A stretch of 64,000 nucleotides of DNA from CAZGQY01 sp964528035. GTDB lineage: Bacteria; Pseudomonadota; Gammaproteobacteria; Methylococcales; UBA1147. The DNA is taken from NCBI GenBank assembly GCA_964528035.1, contig CAZGQY010000002.1, forward strand, positions 1 through 64,000, in the 5' to 3' direction. The notes beneath the pieces are model-generated. The model did no database searches and had not been told where the DNA came from. It saw only the letters and a program-made list of their open reading frames with translations. The position numbers were made by a program, and so were the translations under genes. This document shows positions 16,137-25,749 of this stretch, piece after piece (the first letter of the stretch is position 1; every line of letters starts with the position of its first letter).

Positions 16137-17568
16137 ATGAGCGCTAAATATTTTTGCTTCCGTCAACCAGTTTCACCCGTCACCGGTTGTGGCATCTGTT
16201 TTCAAAACAACAATGTTTTAGGATTAACACGACCTGGAAAATTATTCATTATTCTTTTCGGTTTCGCTTTGCAAGTCATAATTCCTGTAAACAGCGAACC
16301 GCTTAAACTCGAGTACACCTCGCCTCCATCGCCTGACATGCCGGCGAAATCAATCGAGATTAATGAACCCCGCGGGGAGTTATCGTTGGCTACGGCTTTG
16401 TCGCTGGCTTTGTCGCACAATCCAACACTAGCTGCTGCATCCCGAGAAATCCAAGTACAGGATGGAGTCGTCCAGCAAGCGGGACTTCTGCCTAACCCGG
16501 TATTCGGCGTATCGGCTCAGAACTTCGCAAATTCAAGATTGCAGGGAGTTGACGGTGATGCGCTTAATTGGAGCCTTTCTCAAACTGTTCTGCTCGGCGG
16601 TAAGCGCGCCAAAGCGATCCGGGTCGCGGAGCTTGGTCGGGAGCTTTCCGTATGGGACTACGAAAGCAAACGAATGGATCTATTAGCCGAAGTTGTGCTG
16701 AGTTATATCGGTCTTGTAAAGGCTCAGCAGGGATTGAAACTTGCCGATGGCCTGGTAAAGCTTGCCGACCATATGATGGAGGCGGTCACTGTCCGTGTCA
16801 AAGTCGGCGAAACTTCACCAGTGGATGAGACACGCGCCCGGGTAAGTCTGGCTTCCATACAAATCGAAAAGCAGCGCGCGGAGCGAGCATTGGCAACGGC
16901 GCGAAAACGGCTGGCGGCCACCTGGGGCAGTGCCTCTCCGGAATTTGAAGTTGCCCAAGGCCAACTGGAAACGGCAAAACCAATTCCTTCTTTCAGTGCT
17001 TTGATGGATCGCATTGCTCAAAACCCCCAATCTTGCCCGCTGGGCCAGCGAGACGATTCAGAGACAGGCGTCCATTGATCTGGCTAGTAGCCGTGCGATT
17101 CCGAATCTGACGATCAGCCTCGGGGTTCAGCAATACCTAAAGACCGGTGACAATGCTTTAGGTGCGGGAATTTCGATACCCATACCCCTTTTCAACCGCA
17201 ATCAGGGCAATATTCTCCAGGCCAACCGGCGTTTCGACAAAGCCCTGGATCGACAACGGGAAACTCAAGTTTTGGTCAGCACAACTCTGAATACAATCTA
17301 TCAGCAATTTTCCGCTGACTACGCCGAGCTCAGCATTCTTGAAACAACGGTCCTGCCGGGTGCGCTAAGCGCCTTCGAGGCCGTGCAGGAAGGTTATCGC
17401 CGGGGCAGATTTAACCTGTTGAATGTACTCGATACACAGCGCACGCTGTTTGACGCCAAAATACAGCATCTAAGGGCTTTGGCAAGTTATCACCAATCGA
17501 GGATCAAGATACAGCGTTTGATCGGAGAGCCTCCTGAAACGGCGCAAAGCTTGGAGGTCAAAAATTGA
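16137..17568 (+). pseudogene. czcC: CzcC-type outer-membrane protein with frameshift
   Basis: A TolC-family channel of the CzcC branch, broken by one base. The first frame gives about 297 normal residues: LATALSLALSHNPTLAAASR, LLPNPVFGVSAQN, LSQTVLLGGKRAKAI and ARVSLASIQIEKQRAERALA. Then, at a run of five C (17024-17028), it goes out of phase and stops at 17078. Dropping one C continues smoothly in the next frame (NPNLARWASETIQRQASIDL...) through GAGISIPIPLFNRNQGNI and YRRGRFNLLNVLDTQRTL to 17568. A full-length family product would be about 476 residues. Homopolymer slippage, a sequencing error or true inactivation are all possible. The adaptor and pump genes behind it are intact. Confidence 0.85.
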
Positions 17569-17705
17569 AAAATCTACAAGCAGTTGCATGCCAGATGCTC
17601 AATATTCCATTCACGATGACAGTCGGTCAAAAATCAGGCGGCCTTCCATCGGAACCACCAGTGAGCTTTGGATCTTCAGTCAGAACAGATAAGCGAGTCG
17701 AAATC

Positions 17706-19046
17706 ATGGATCATTTAGAAAGTAGCTTAATAAGCCCCCTGATAGGCTTAATTCTTCTTATTCTTGTACCTATTCATGGGCAAACAAACCAACTGGATTA
17801 CAAGAATTCTAATCCGACGATGCCAAATAAGGAACACGTGAACGAAATTGAGGAGCAACACGCACACGACAAACATGCTAACGAAAGCGGCAAAAACGCC
17901 CGTGAAGGCGAAAATCATAACGATCATGATGTCGGTAAAGAAAAAATGGACCATGAAAACGAACAAGACGAGCATAACTCGCTCAAATTCAGTCCGGATG
18001 TACTTAAAGAGTTTGCCATCAAATTGGCACAAGCGAATTCCGGGTCCATTAGGGAAACATCGCTCCTGTCGGGCGAAGTAGTTGTTGCTCCCGACAAGCT
18101 TTTTCACGTTATCCCTCTGGCGGCCGGCGTGGTCCGCAAAGTCTTCAAACAATTAGGTGACAGCGTCAAACAAGGCGATTTATTGGTAACGCTTTCCAGT
18201 CGGGAACTGGCTAATGCTAAAACAAAGCTCGTTGCTGCCAACAGCCTCTTGCGGTTAGCTGACGCGAGTCTGAAACGGGAGCGCGAACTGTATAAGAAAA
18301 AGGTCACGGCTAAACGGGAATATCTTGAAGCAAAACAGGCTCAAACTAAGGCGGCTATCGAGCTTAAATCAGCCAAACAAGGCCTTTTGGCCTTAGGGTT
18401 ATCCATCCAGGATGTAGTTTCAGTCCTTCGTTCTAGTGGCGACGATTTGACGCGTTATGAACTTCGTTCTCCGGCAGAGGGCATCATCATTTATAAACAC
18501 GCAGTTCATGGTGAAATTCTGAACACTGAAATCAAAGCTTTCACTATCGCGGATCTGGATCGGGTATGGATTAATTTGACCGTTTATCAAAAGGATTTGC
18601 CTCTTATTCATAAAGGTCAGGCCGTACTGATCTCTACACGCCATGGTTCGTCGGCGGAACAGTCAGAATTTCGCGGTGTTATCGATTGGATCAGCCCGAC
18701 CCTTTCCGAATCCACCCGCAGCGGCACGGCGCGGGTCATACTTGATAATGTAAACAGGCGATGGCGTCCCGGGTTGTTCGTGAATGGAGCAGTTGTCATA
18801 GCTAAAACCGCAGCCAAAGTCGTCATTCCGCGAAGCGCATTGCAGAATATTGAAGACCGGACCGTGGTCTTCGTCCAGGAAGGCGACGAATTCGAGCTGC
18901 GGCCGGTACAACTGGGCCGAACAGACACCCACCGGGTAGAAATCGTGCAAGGTCTTGAGTCGGGCGAAACCTTTGTCAGCAAAAATGCTTTTACTCTCAA
19001 AGCACAAATGTCAAAGAGTGCATTTGGCGGCGGACACTCGCATTAG
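17706..19046 (+). CDS. czcB: RND periplasmic adaptor, CzcB-like, His-rich
   Basis: A 446-residue membrane-fusion protein. I place the start at the ATG at 17706, directly before a secretion/anchor segment (SPLIGLILLILVPIHG); the frame is open back to 17565 but those 47 residues do not look like a leader. Residues about 40-95 are packed with His, Asp and Glu (EEQHAHDKHANE, HNDHDVGKEKMDHENEQDEHN), a typical divalent-metal-binding insert of CzcB-type adaptors. The core follows with VVAPDKLFHVIPLAAGVVRKV, a coiled-coil hairpin, DLDRVWINLTVYQKDLPLI, and the C-terminal GGGHSH. Zinc, cobalt or cadmium is the expected cargo. Confidence 0.88.
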   Translation: MDHLESSLISPLIGLILLILVPIHGQTNQLDYKNSNPTMPNKEHVNEIEEQHAHDKHANESGKNAREGENHNDHDVGKEKMDHENEQDEHNSLKFSPDVLKEFAIKLAQANSGSIRETSLLSGEVVVAPDKLFHVIPLAAGVVRKVFKQLGDSVKQGDLLVTLSSRELANAKTKLVAANSLLRLADASLKRERELYKKKVTAKREYLEAKQAQTKAAIELKSAKQGLLALGLSIQDVVSVLRSSGDDLTRYELRSPAEGIIIYKHAVHGEILNTEIKAFTIADLDRVWINLTVYQKDLPLIHKGQAVLISTRHGSSAEQSEFRGVIDWISPTLSESTRSGTARVILDNVNRRWRPGLFVNGAVVIAKTAAKVVIPRSALQNIEDRTVVFVQEGDEFELRPVQLGRTDTHRVEIVQGLESGETFVSKNAFTLKAQMSKSAFGGGHSH

Positions 19047-19066
19047 ATTTCGGGAGAATTTATAAC

Positions 19067-22000
19067 ATGATTGATAAAATAATTGCGTTTTCATTGCAAA
19101 GCCGAATGCTGGTGATCGCCATGGCGGTGCTGATTATGGCCGCTGGATATAGCAGCTACCAAAACCTTCCGGTGGATGCATTCCCCGACGTTTCTCCCAA
19201 CCTGGTGCAAATATTTACGGTCACCGAAGGCTTGGCGCCGGAGGAAATCGAAATGTACGTCACGTACCCGGTGGAAGCGGCGATGACCGGGTTGCCAGGG
19301 ATTCAAAAAATCCGTTCGGTCTCCAATTTCGGGCTATCGGTGGTCAATATTTATTTCGAAGACGATATGGACATTTACTTTGTCCGTCAACTGGTCAACG
19401 AACGCCTGCGAGAAGCCCGCGATCAGATCCCCGGAGGATTTGGTGAACCGGGGATGGGACCTATTTCCACCGGTATGGGCCTGGTGCTGTTTTACTATCT
19501 GAAAGATGACACGGGAAAATATACGTTGGAAGAACTCCGAACCTTTCAGGATTGGATCGTCAAATTCAATCTGCAAACCGTCAAGGGTGTGACCGAGGTA
19601 CTCGGTATCGGCGGTTTCGAAAAACAGTTTCAGATTGTCGTACACCCGGAGTCTCTACTACGCTACGACGTGACCCTCAGCGATATTATTGATCGCGTTA
19701 AAGCCAATAATCTGAACGTCGGCGCTCAGTACCTGGAAAAAAATGCTGAGCAGTTCATTATCCGCTCGGTCGGATTAGCGACGGGAATTCCCGATATCAA
19801 CAACATCATTATTAAAACCGTGGATGGTCGTCCGGTTTATCTAAGGAGTATCGCCGATGTCAAAATCGGTGGCGCCATCCGCCGGGGTTTACAAACCCGC
19901 AATGGCGAGGGTGAAGTAGTCGCGGGCATGGCCATTAAACTTTTCGGTACCAACGCGTCGACCGTCATTGAGCGGGTGGAAAACCGGATCTCGGAAATCA
20001 ATAAGAGCCTACCCGATGGCGTCAATATTGTGCCCTATTATCAGCAGAAGGATATCGTCGAAGCGGCGGTCAGCACAGTCAGGAGTGCTCTGATTCAAGG
20101 CATCGTCCTGGTGGCTTTAGTGCTTTTTGCGTTTATGGGCGGATTCCGGCCCAGTTTGGTAGTGGCCATGGCTATCCCGTTTTCGGTGCTTTTCGCCTTT
20201 ATCGCCATGGGCCGGTTGGAAATGTCCGCCAACCTGATGTCACTGGGTGGCCTGGCCATCGCCATCGGCATGATGGTGGACGGTACTATTGTCATGGTGG
20301 AAAATGTCGACCGAATGCTGCGCGAAGCCGATCCGAACGAACCCCGACTGCATGTCGTTGGCCGAGCCTGCCGGGAGGTTGGGCAACCGATTCTGTTCGC
20401 CATCTCCATCATCATTATCGTGTTTCTGCCGCTATTTACCCTGGAAGGTGTGGAAGGTAAGACCTTTCGGCCCCTCGCCTATACCGTCGCTCTGGCGATG
20501 CTGGGTTCTTTGATCTATGCGTTATTTTTAGCGCCAGTGTTTTCAGATCTGATCATGCGAAAGGAAAAGCCCCGCGCCGATGGCAAGCCGAACCTGGATG
20601 TGCGTATTCTTAATGCGATCCTTAAACCCTACCGCCCGATGGTTGCTTATTTCGTTGACAACCGAAAAATGGCGATCGCGCTTTCGGGAGGGCTTTTTCT
20701 AATCGGCGCCGTGCTTTTTCCTTTTCTCGGCGCGGAATTTACCCCGAAACTGCGCGAAGGCACCATTGTTGTACGTCTCACCATGGCGCCATCCATCGCT
20801 ATCACTGAAAGCAGACGCAACACCTTGATCGTTGAGCGTCGTTTGTTAAAGATCCCTGAAGTGATCGAAACCACTAGCCGCGTTGGCCGTGGGGAAGTTG
20901 GCGCCCATGCCGACCCGATCAATTCGGCGGAAATGTATGTGATCTTAAAGCCCAAGGACGAATGGCGACGCCCGGGCGATCAAGAGTTTATCGAAAATGA
21001 GATTCGAAACACGGTGAGCGAACTGCCGGGTATTACCGCTAACATTACCCAGCCCATCGAAATGACCGTTGATGAACTATTGGAAGGGGTGCGGGCCGAG
21101 TTGGCAATCAAACTGTTCGGCGACGATTTAGGCATCTTGAAAAAGAAAGCCGATGAAATCGCGGCCGTAGTTAGACAGGTGCGTGGCGCCGCCGATCTTC
21201 AGGTCGATCAGGTCTCCGGCACACCCCAACTGGTGATTCGCCCGGATCGCCATGCTATTGCCCGCTACGGTTTGAATCTGGCCGATATCCAGGAAGTCAT
21301 TCGAAGTGCGGTGGGTGGTGTCACCGCCGGTCAGGTTTTCGAAGGGATTCGCCGCTTCGATATCTATGTGCGCTATGAAACCGATGCACGCGATACCGCG
21401 GAAGCGATTCAAAACATTCTCATCACCGGACCGGACGGTATCCGGGTGCCTCTTTCGCAATTGGCCACGGTCAAGGAAATCGTCGGTCCGCGTCAGATCA
21501 CCCGCGAAAATAACCAGCGGTTTATTACCGTCCAGGCCAATGTGATCGATCGCGATATTGTTTCTTTCGTGGAAGAAGCGCAGCAGGCAATCGACGATAA
21601 AGTAAAGTTACCGCCGGGCTATCTAACCACCTGGGGCGGGCAGTTTAGGTTGCAACAGGAAGCGAATAAGCGATTAGCGGTGGTCATTCCGGTGACTTTG
21701 TTGATCATTTCACTGCTGCTTTATACCAGTTTCAATTCGATTAAGAATGCTGCACTGATATTGTTAAATATCCCCTTAGCGCTAGTGGGCGGTATCATCG
21801 CTCTGTGGATCAGTGGGCAAAACCTGTCGGTGCCTTCTTCGGTAGGCTTTATCGCCCTGTTCGGCATTGCACTTGAAAACGGCATGGTGCTGGTTACTTA
21901 TCTCAATCAACTGGTGCGTAACGGTATGCCGATCGATGAAGCCTCAATCAGTGGCGCTTGTCTCCGGGTACGGCCGGTATTGATGACAGCGGTAACTACA

Positions 22001-22198
22001 GCGCTGGGGCTTTTACCCCTATTGGCAGCGTCGGGGACCGGTAGCGAAGTCCAGCGTCCTCTTGCGACCGTTGTGGTTGGAGGTCTGGTCACATCGACTT
22101 TACTAACGCTGTTGGTCATTCCAGCGCTCTATAAATGGTTCGCGCCAACCGCAGGGTTGAATCAGTCGTCGAATATTAATGAGGAGACACAAGGATGA
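19067..22198 (+). CDS. czcA: Heavy-metal RND pump, CzcA family
   Basis: A 1043-residue inner-membrane antiporter. Early residues PVDAFPDVSPNLVQIFTVTEG and the transmembrane-4 charged segment GMMVDGTIVMVENVDR place it in the HME-RND family. The methionine cluster of CusA is not conserved: the matching segments read EGTIVVRLTMAPS and NSAEMYVILKP. The protein therefore groups with divalent-cation exporters (Co/Zn/Cd/Ni) rather than Cu/Ag pumps. GGAG lies before the ATG, 20 bases after the adaptor stop. The C-terminal TGSEVQRPLATVVVGGL is standard. Its stop overlaps the next gene's start (ATGA). Confidence 0.93.
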   Translation: MIDKIIAFSLQSRMLVIAMAVLIMAAGYSSYQNLPVDAFPDVSPNLVQIFTVTEGLAPEEIEMYVTYPVEAAMTGLPGIQKIRSVSNFGLSVVNIYFEDDMDIYFVRQLVNERLREARDQIPGGFGEPGMGPISTGMGLVLFYYLKDDTGKYTLEELRTFQDWIVKFNLQTVKGVTEVLGIGGFEKQFQIVVHPESLLRYDVTLSDIIDRVKANNLNVGAQYLEKNAEQFIIRSVGLATGIPDINNIIIKTVDGRPVYLRSIADVKIGGAIRRGLQTRNGEGEVVAGMAIKLFGTNASTVIERVENRISEINKSLPDGVNIVPYYQQKDIVEAAVSTVRSALIQGIVLVALVLFAFMGGFRPSLVVAMAIPFSVLFAFIAMGRLEMSANLMSLGGLAIAIGMMVDGTIVMVENVDRMLREADPNEPRLHVVGRACREVGQPILFAISIIIIVFLPLFTLEGVEGKTFRPLAYTVALAMLGSLIYALFLAPVFSDLIMRKEKPRADGKPNLDVRILNAILKPYRPMVAYFVDNRKMAIALSGGLFLIGAVLFPFLGAEFTPKLREGTIVVRLTMAPSIAITESRRNTLIVERRLLKIPEVIETTSRVGRGEVGAHADPINSAEMYVILKPKDEWRRPGDQEFIENEIRNTVSELPGITANITQPIEMTVDELLEGVRAELAIKLFGDDLGILKKKADEIAAVVRQVRGAADLQVDQVSGTPQLVIRPDRHAIARYGLNLADIQEVIRSAVGGVTAGQVFEGIRRFDIYVRYETDARDTAEAIQNILITGPDGIRVPLSQLATVKEIVGPRQITRENNQRFITVQANVIDRDIVSFVEEAQQAIDDKVKLPPGYLTTWGGQFRLQQEANKRLAVVIPVTLLIISLLLYTSFNSIKNAALILLNIPLALVGGIIALWISGQNLSVPSSVGFIALFGIALENGMVLVTYLNQLVRNGMPIDEASISGACLRVRPVLMTAVTTALGLLPLLAASGTGSEVQRPLATVVVGGLVTSTLLTLLVIPALYKWFAPTAGLNQSSNINEETQG

Positions 22199-22605
22199 AA
22201 AGAATTTATCTGGACCGAAGTGCTGTAACCGTGCTCTGGGTTATCCTGACACTATCTGCTTGCACTTTAATATCCACTGACCCAAGCCCAGAAAAACAGT
22301 TCGATATAGTCGCTGTACCCTCGGACCATGCCGTTCCTGAACGAATTATGGTAACCCCCACGGAATCCGGTTTTTTGATTACAGGCGTGGTACATAAAAA
22401 ATCTCATGGTTCGGGCCACATTCGCGGTCATGTGGATATCGAGTTGATTTCATCCAAGGGACTCGTGTTAGCGATCGGCAGTACGCGTTATTTTCACCCT
22501 GGTCGAAGAATATGGGCTTTTAAATTTTCCATTGACATTAAAGTGGATAAGAATGAAGTCAAAAAGATTATAGTGACTCATCATGCTCCGACCAAAGAAA
22601 ATTAG
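22195..22605 (+). CDS. Lipoprotein at end of Czc-type operon
   Basis: A 136-residue protein whose leader ends in a lipobox (LTLSAC), so it should be anchored in the membrane by a lipidated Cys. The remaining ~110 residues look like a small beta-sandwich (GFLITGVVHKKSHGSGHIRGHVDIEL) and have several His. The ATGA overlap with czcA shows it belongs to the operon. Not a family I recognise; a periplasmic metal-binding or pump-accessory role is guesswork from position. Confidence 0.65.
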   Translation: MKRIYLDRSAVTVLWVILTLSACTLISTDPSPEKQFDIVAVPSDHAVPERIMVTPTESGFLITGVVHKKSHGSGHIRGHVDIELISSKGLVLAIGSTRYFHPGRRIWAFKFSIDIKVDKNEVKKIIVTHHAPTKEN

Positions 22606-22629
22606 TAAGCTTTTCGGGTAACGGCTCTC

Positions 22630-22735
22630 CCCTCTATGAGTGATCTGTTCCGAAAGACGCCGTAAATACATCCATGTAGGCTTGGATGCGGCTTCCCTGC
22701 CGCATACACTTTCTCCACAGATCACCCATAGAGGG
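22630..22735. repeat. Palindromic intergenic repeat element
   Basis: Outer arms CCCTCTATGAGTGATCTGT (22630-22648) and ACAGATCACCCATAGAGGG (22717-22735) pair with one mismatch. Inside is a second hairpin, ATGCGGC / GCCGCAT with a six-base loop. The core also contains CATCCATGTAGGCTTGGATG. The pattern resembles REP/MITE-like intergenic repeats found in many copies in gammaproteobacterial genomes. It could also act as a bidirectional terminator between czcA's operon and the P-type ATPase gene. Confidence 0.7.
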
Positions 22736-22814
22736 CGGTTTCGGAAGGGGGCTAGTAGTTACCTTTTCGAAATCAATGCATACCGAACGAATTTAAACGG
22801 ATCAATGAGCAACC

Positions 22815-25127
22815 ATGACAAAAGAAAACGAAAATCCACAGAGTACGTCCTGCGATAGTTGCCAGGATCCTGAGATTCCGGGCCGGAATTTGCCAAATTC
22901 CGCAGCAACCGGCAACCAGGTTTTTGATATCCAGGGGCTGGACTGTGTTGAAGAAGTGACCATTCTTAAGCGGGAAATTAGCCCGTTGGTCGGCGGTGAG
23001 GCCTACCTTTCCTTCGACGTGCTGAACGGTAGAATGACGGTATTGCCCGGTGGCAAAACAGTCGCTTCCAAAATCATCCAGGAAAAGGTCGCGACTACAG
23101 GCATGAAAGCGATCCCCTGGGAACCCACGTCATCCGCGACCAGCCTTCAGCGCAGGCAGAAAATCCAAACGGCCTACACGGTATTAAGCGGGCTCTCAAT
23201 TCTCGTCGGTATCATCCTGCATATAGGCTTCGCGGGCGGGTATTTCGAGGCACCGGCAATGGCGGGTCAAGACGAAATTCGTTCCGTCAATTGGGACGCC
23301 ATTACGGCGTATCTAAAAAATCTACTAGAGACTCATACACAGCTTACTATACCCGTTTCGGAAAAGATCGCCTATGGCTTCGCGATCGCTTTTGGTGTTC
23401 GTTATGTGGTGATAAAAGCATGGTTCGCGTTCCGGACTATGCGCCCGGATATGAACCTGCTGATGACCATTGCGGTCGCCGGCGCGATCTTCATCAATGA
23501 ATGGTTTGAGGCAGCAACGGTCGCATTTTTATTCTCCTTGTCGCTCGCAATCGAAGGCTGGAGTATCGGCCGTGCACGCCGGGCTGTCGAGGCGCTTCTG
23601 GATCTGGCTCCATCTTCAGTACGAATAAAGCATCAAACGGGAGGCGAACAAGTAATACCGGCAACGGAGGCTACGGTTGGGGTCCGGTTTATTGTCGCGC
23701 CGGGCGAACGAATTGCGCTTGATGGCGAAGTTGCAAGTGGGTCAAGCTCGGTCAATCAGGCGCCAATCACCGGAGAAAGTATTCCTGTCTCCAAACATCC
23801 AGGCGATGAGGTCTTCGCCGGTACGATTAATCAGGAAGGGACACTTGAAGCTATCTCCACCAAACCCGCCTCGGATACAACACTGGCTCAAATAATCCAT
23901 ATGGTTGAGGAAGCCCACAGCCGGCGGGCAGAATCCGAACAATGGGTCGAAAAATTCGCCCGAATTTACACACCGGTCGTGATCGTGCTTGCGCTTGCCG
24001 TATTCATTGGGCCACCCTTATTTTTCGCTGAAAATTGGGATCTTTGGTTTTACCGGGCACTGGTACTACTGGTCATAGCCTGTCCCTGCGCCTTAGTTAT
24101 TTCTACACCGGTTAGTATTGTGGCAGCCTTAGCTTGTGCCGCACGGCAGGGCATATTAATCAAAGGCGGGATTTATCTTGAAGCGCCGGCATCGCTACAA
24201 GCCATTGCATTTGACAAGACCGGCACATTAACCCGTGGCCAACCGTCCGTCACTGACGTCTATCCATTGAATGGCCATACCGAAGAAGAATTAATTTCCC
24301 GGGCGGCTGCTTTGGAGAAACGTAGCCATCATCCATTGGCGAAAGCTATATTGCAATATGCTCAGTCTTTAGAAATTGCTTTGCCGAATGCTGAGAACAT
24401 AGAGGTACTTCCAGGGAAAGGTGTTATCGGATTGATTAATGGAACCAGTTTCTGGCTGGGATCCCGCCGTTTCTTGTTAGAGCGGGGTCAAGAAACGGCC
24501 GATGTCGGTAAAAAAGGCTTTACGTTGGAACAGGCAGGACAAACGGTGATCGCCGTTGGAAATGACCAGCACGTTTGCGGCCTGATTGCTGTGGCTGATG
24601 AGCCACGTGATCAGACTAAATTGATTATACAGGCGCTACGAAAGATCGGCATAAAAAACCTGGTTATGCTGACCGGAGACAACACTGTGACCGCGAATTG
24701 TATTGGAGCCCGAACCGGGGTCGATGAAATCCGCGCCGAGTTGTTGCCGGCCGATAAAGTCGATGCGGTCAGTGAACTGATTAAAAAATACGGCAATGTA
24801 GCCATGATCGGCGACGGCATTAACGACGCCCCTGCCTTGGGGCGGGCAAGCCTTGGCATCGCCATGGGTGCGATCGGTTCCGACGCTGCCATCGAAACCG
24901 CCGACATCGCCTTGATGGGCGACGATCTGTCCAAACTCCCCTGGCTAATCCGCCATTCCAGGCGAACTCTTTCCGTGATACGTCAAAACATAATTTTTGC
25001 ATTAACGGTCAAAGCGGTATTCGCACTCTTGGCTTTTGCCGGAGTGGCCACATTGTGGGAGGCGATCGCAGCCGATGTGGGGGCGTCATTGCTGGTGGTT
25101 GCAAATGGCTTGAGATTACTGAGGTGA
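22815..25127 (+). CDS. P1B-type heavy-metal ATPase, ZntA/CadA type
   Basis: A 770-residue metal-exporting P-type ATPase of the inner membrane. It shows the metal-site motif CPCALV, the phosphorylation motif DKTGTLT, the TGES actuator loop, the HP locus in KRSHHPLAKAI and the hinge GDGINDAPALG. RPDMNLLM ahead of the CPC helix suggests the Zn/Cd/Pb group. The N-terminal metal-binding domain is degenerate: where the family has GMxCxxC, this protein has GLDCVEEV with a single Cys, after an N-terminal SCDSC. Metal capture may thus rely on a different ligand set. It stands alone between the Czc-like and Cus-like operons with about 210 bases of its own upstream sequence. Export of Zn/Cd to the periplasm would feed the Czc-type pump next door. 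Confidence 0.92.
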   Translation: MTKENENPQSTSCDSCQDPEIPGRNLPNSAATGNQVFDIQGLDCVEEVTILKREISPLVGGEAYLSFDVLNGRMTVLPGGKTVASKIIQEKVATTGMKAIPWEPTSSATSLQRRQKIQTAYTVLSGLSILVGIILHIGFAGGYFEAPAMAGQDEIRSVNWDAITAYLKNLLETHTQLTIPVSEKIAYGFAIAFGVRYVVIKAWFAFRTMRPDMNLLMTIAVAGAIFINEWFEAATVAFLFSLSLAIEGWSIGRARRAVEALLDLAPSSVRIKHQTGGEQVIPATEATVGVRFIVAPGERIALDGEVASGSSSVNQAPITGESIPVSKHPGDEVFAGTINQEGTLEAISTKPASDTTLAQIIHMVEEAHSRRAESEQWVEKFARIYTPVVIVLALAVFIGPPLFFAENWDLWFYRALVLLVIACPCALVISTPVSIVAALACAARQGILIKGGIYLEAPASLQAIAFDKTGTLTRGQPSVTDVYPLNGHTEEELISRAAALEKRSHHPLAKAILQYAQSLEIALPNAENIEVLPGKGVIGLINGTSFWLGSRRFLLERGQETADVGKKGFTLEQAGQTVIAVGNDQHVCGLIAVADEPRDQTKLIIQALRKIGIKNLVMLTGDNTVTANCIGARTGVDEIRAELLPADKVDAVSELIKKYGNVAMIGDGINDAPALGRASLGIAMGAIGSDAAIETADIALMGDDLSKLPWLIRHSRRTLSVIRQNIIFALTVKAVFALLAFAGVATLWEAIAADVGASLLVVANGLRLLR

Positions 25128-25218
25128 AGTCGAAACCGATAACACAATATTTGGTTGTTTGTGTATCGATGGATCCTCTATCTTGCGAAACGTCCAAATG
25201 ACGTATAACATTTATTTC

Positions 25219-25662
25219 ATGAACGTCCGTCAAACCACGTATTTTAAACGCGCTGTGGTAGTACTGTTTCTACTAACGGGACTTTCATCGCAATTCCAGG
25301 TCGTATTCGCCTGCGACTTGATGGACGGTCAACCCCAGCCCGTTTGCTGCTGCGGCGAAGAAATGTCAGACGGCTGCGAAATGGGCGGTGGGTGCGGCAT
25401 GGATGAAAAACACCACCTCGATTCAGATTGCTGCGAAGTTGTTGTTGGCGACCTTTCTGACGTTAGTCTGGGCGGTCCCGCGTCAACGGCCAGTCAAGTC
25501 GTCCTGCAAAACGCACCGCAGCCACCTCCTTTAGCACTTTGTACTGCTGTTTCAAATCCACAGTTTAAATTCGGCGGTGCATTCCTTCCCTTTTACTACA
25601 CCACAAATCGACATCTTGCCGGTACCGAGATCTATCTCGTTACGCAGCGCTTTCGTATTTAA
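25219..25662 (+). CDS. Cys/Met-rich secreted protein before Cus-like operon
   Basis: Read from the ATG at 25219, a 147-residue protein with a signal peptide (VVVLFLLTGLSSQFQVVFA). A cysteine/methionine cluster follows (CDLMDGQ, VCCCGEEMSDGCEMGGGCGMD, then DSDCCEV), ligands well suited to Cu(I) or Ag(I). The C-terminal half is less striking. Proteins with this Cys/Met block often precede copper/silver RND operons in gammaproteobacteria, as here (channel gene 88 bases downstream). A role as periplasmic copper-binding accessory or sensor is inferred. Upstream ATGs at 25159 and 25198 would only lengthen the part before the leader. Confidence 0.65.
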   Translation: MNVRQTTYFKRAVVVLFLLTGLSSQFQVVFACDLMDGQPQPVCCCGEEMSDGCEMGGGCGMDEKHHLDSDCCEVVVGDLSDVSLGGPASTASQVVLQNAPQPPPLALCTAVSNPQFKFGGAFLPFYYTTNRHLAGTEIYLVTQRFRI

Positions 25663-25749
25663 TAACATCTCTCACTCGAAGCTATTCGATCTGCCAACGC
25701 ATTAATTCTGCGTGCGGGGTGGTTTTTATTTTTGTACTGAGAGGTGTTT

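Noticed and set aside
17565..17705. Longer N-terminus of the CzcB-like adaptor
   Set aside because: The extra 47 residues start at TTG, lie before the natural secretion segment and do not look like a leader.
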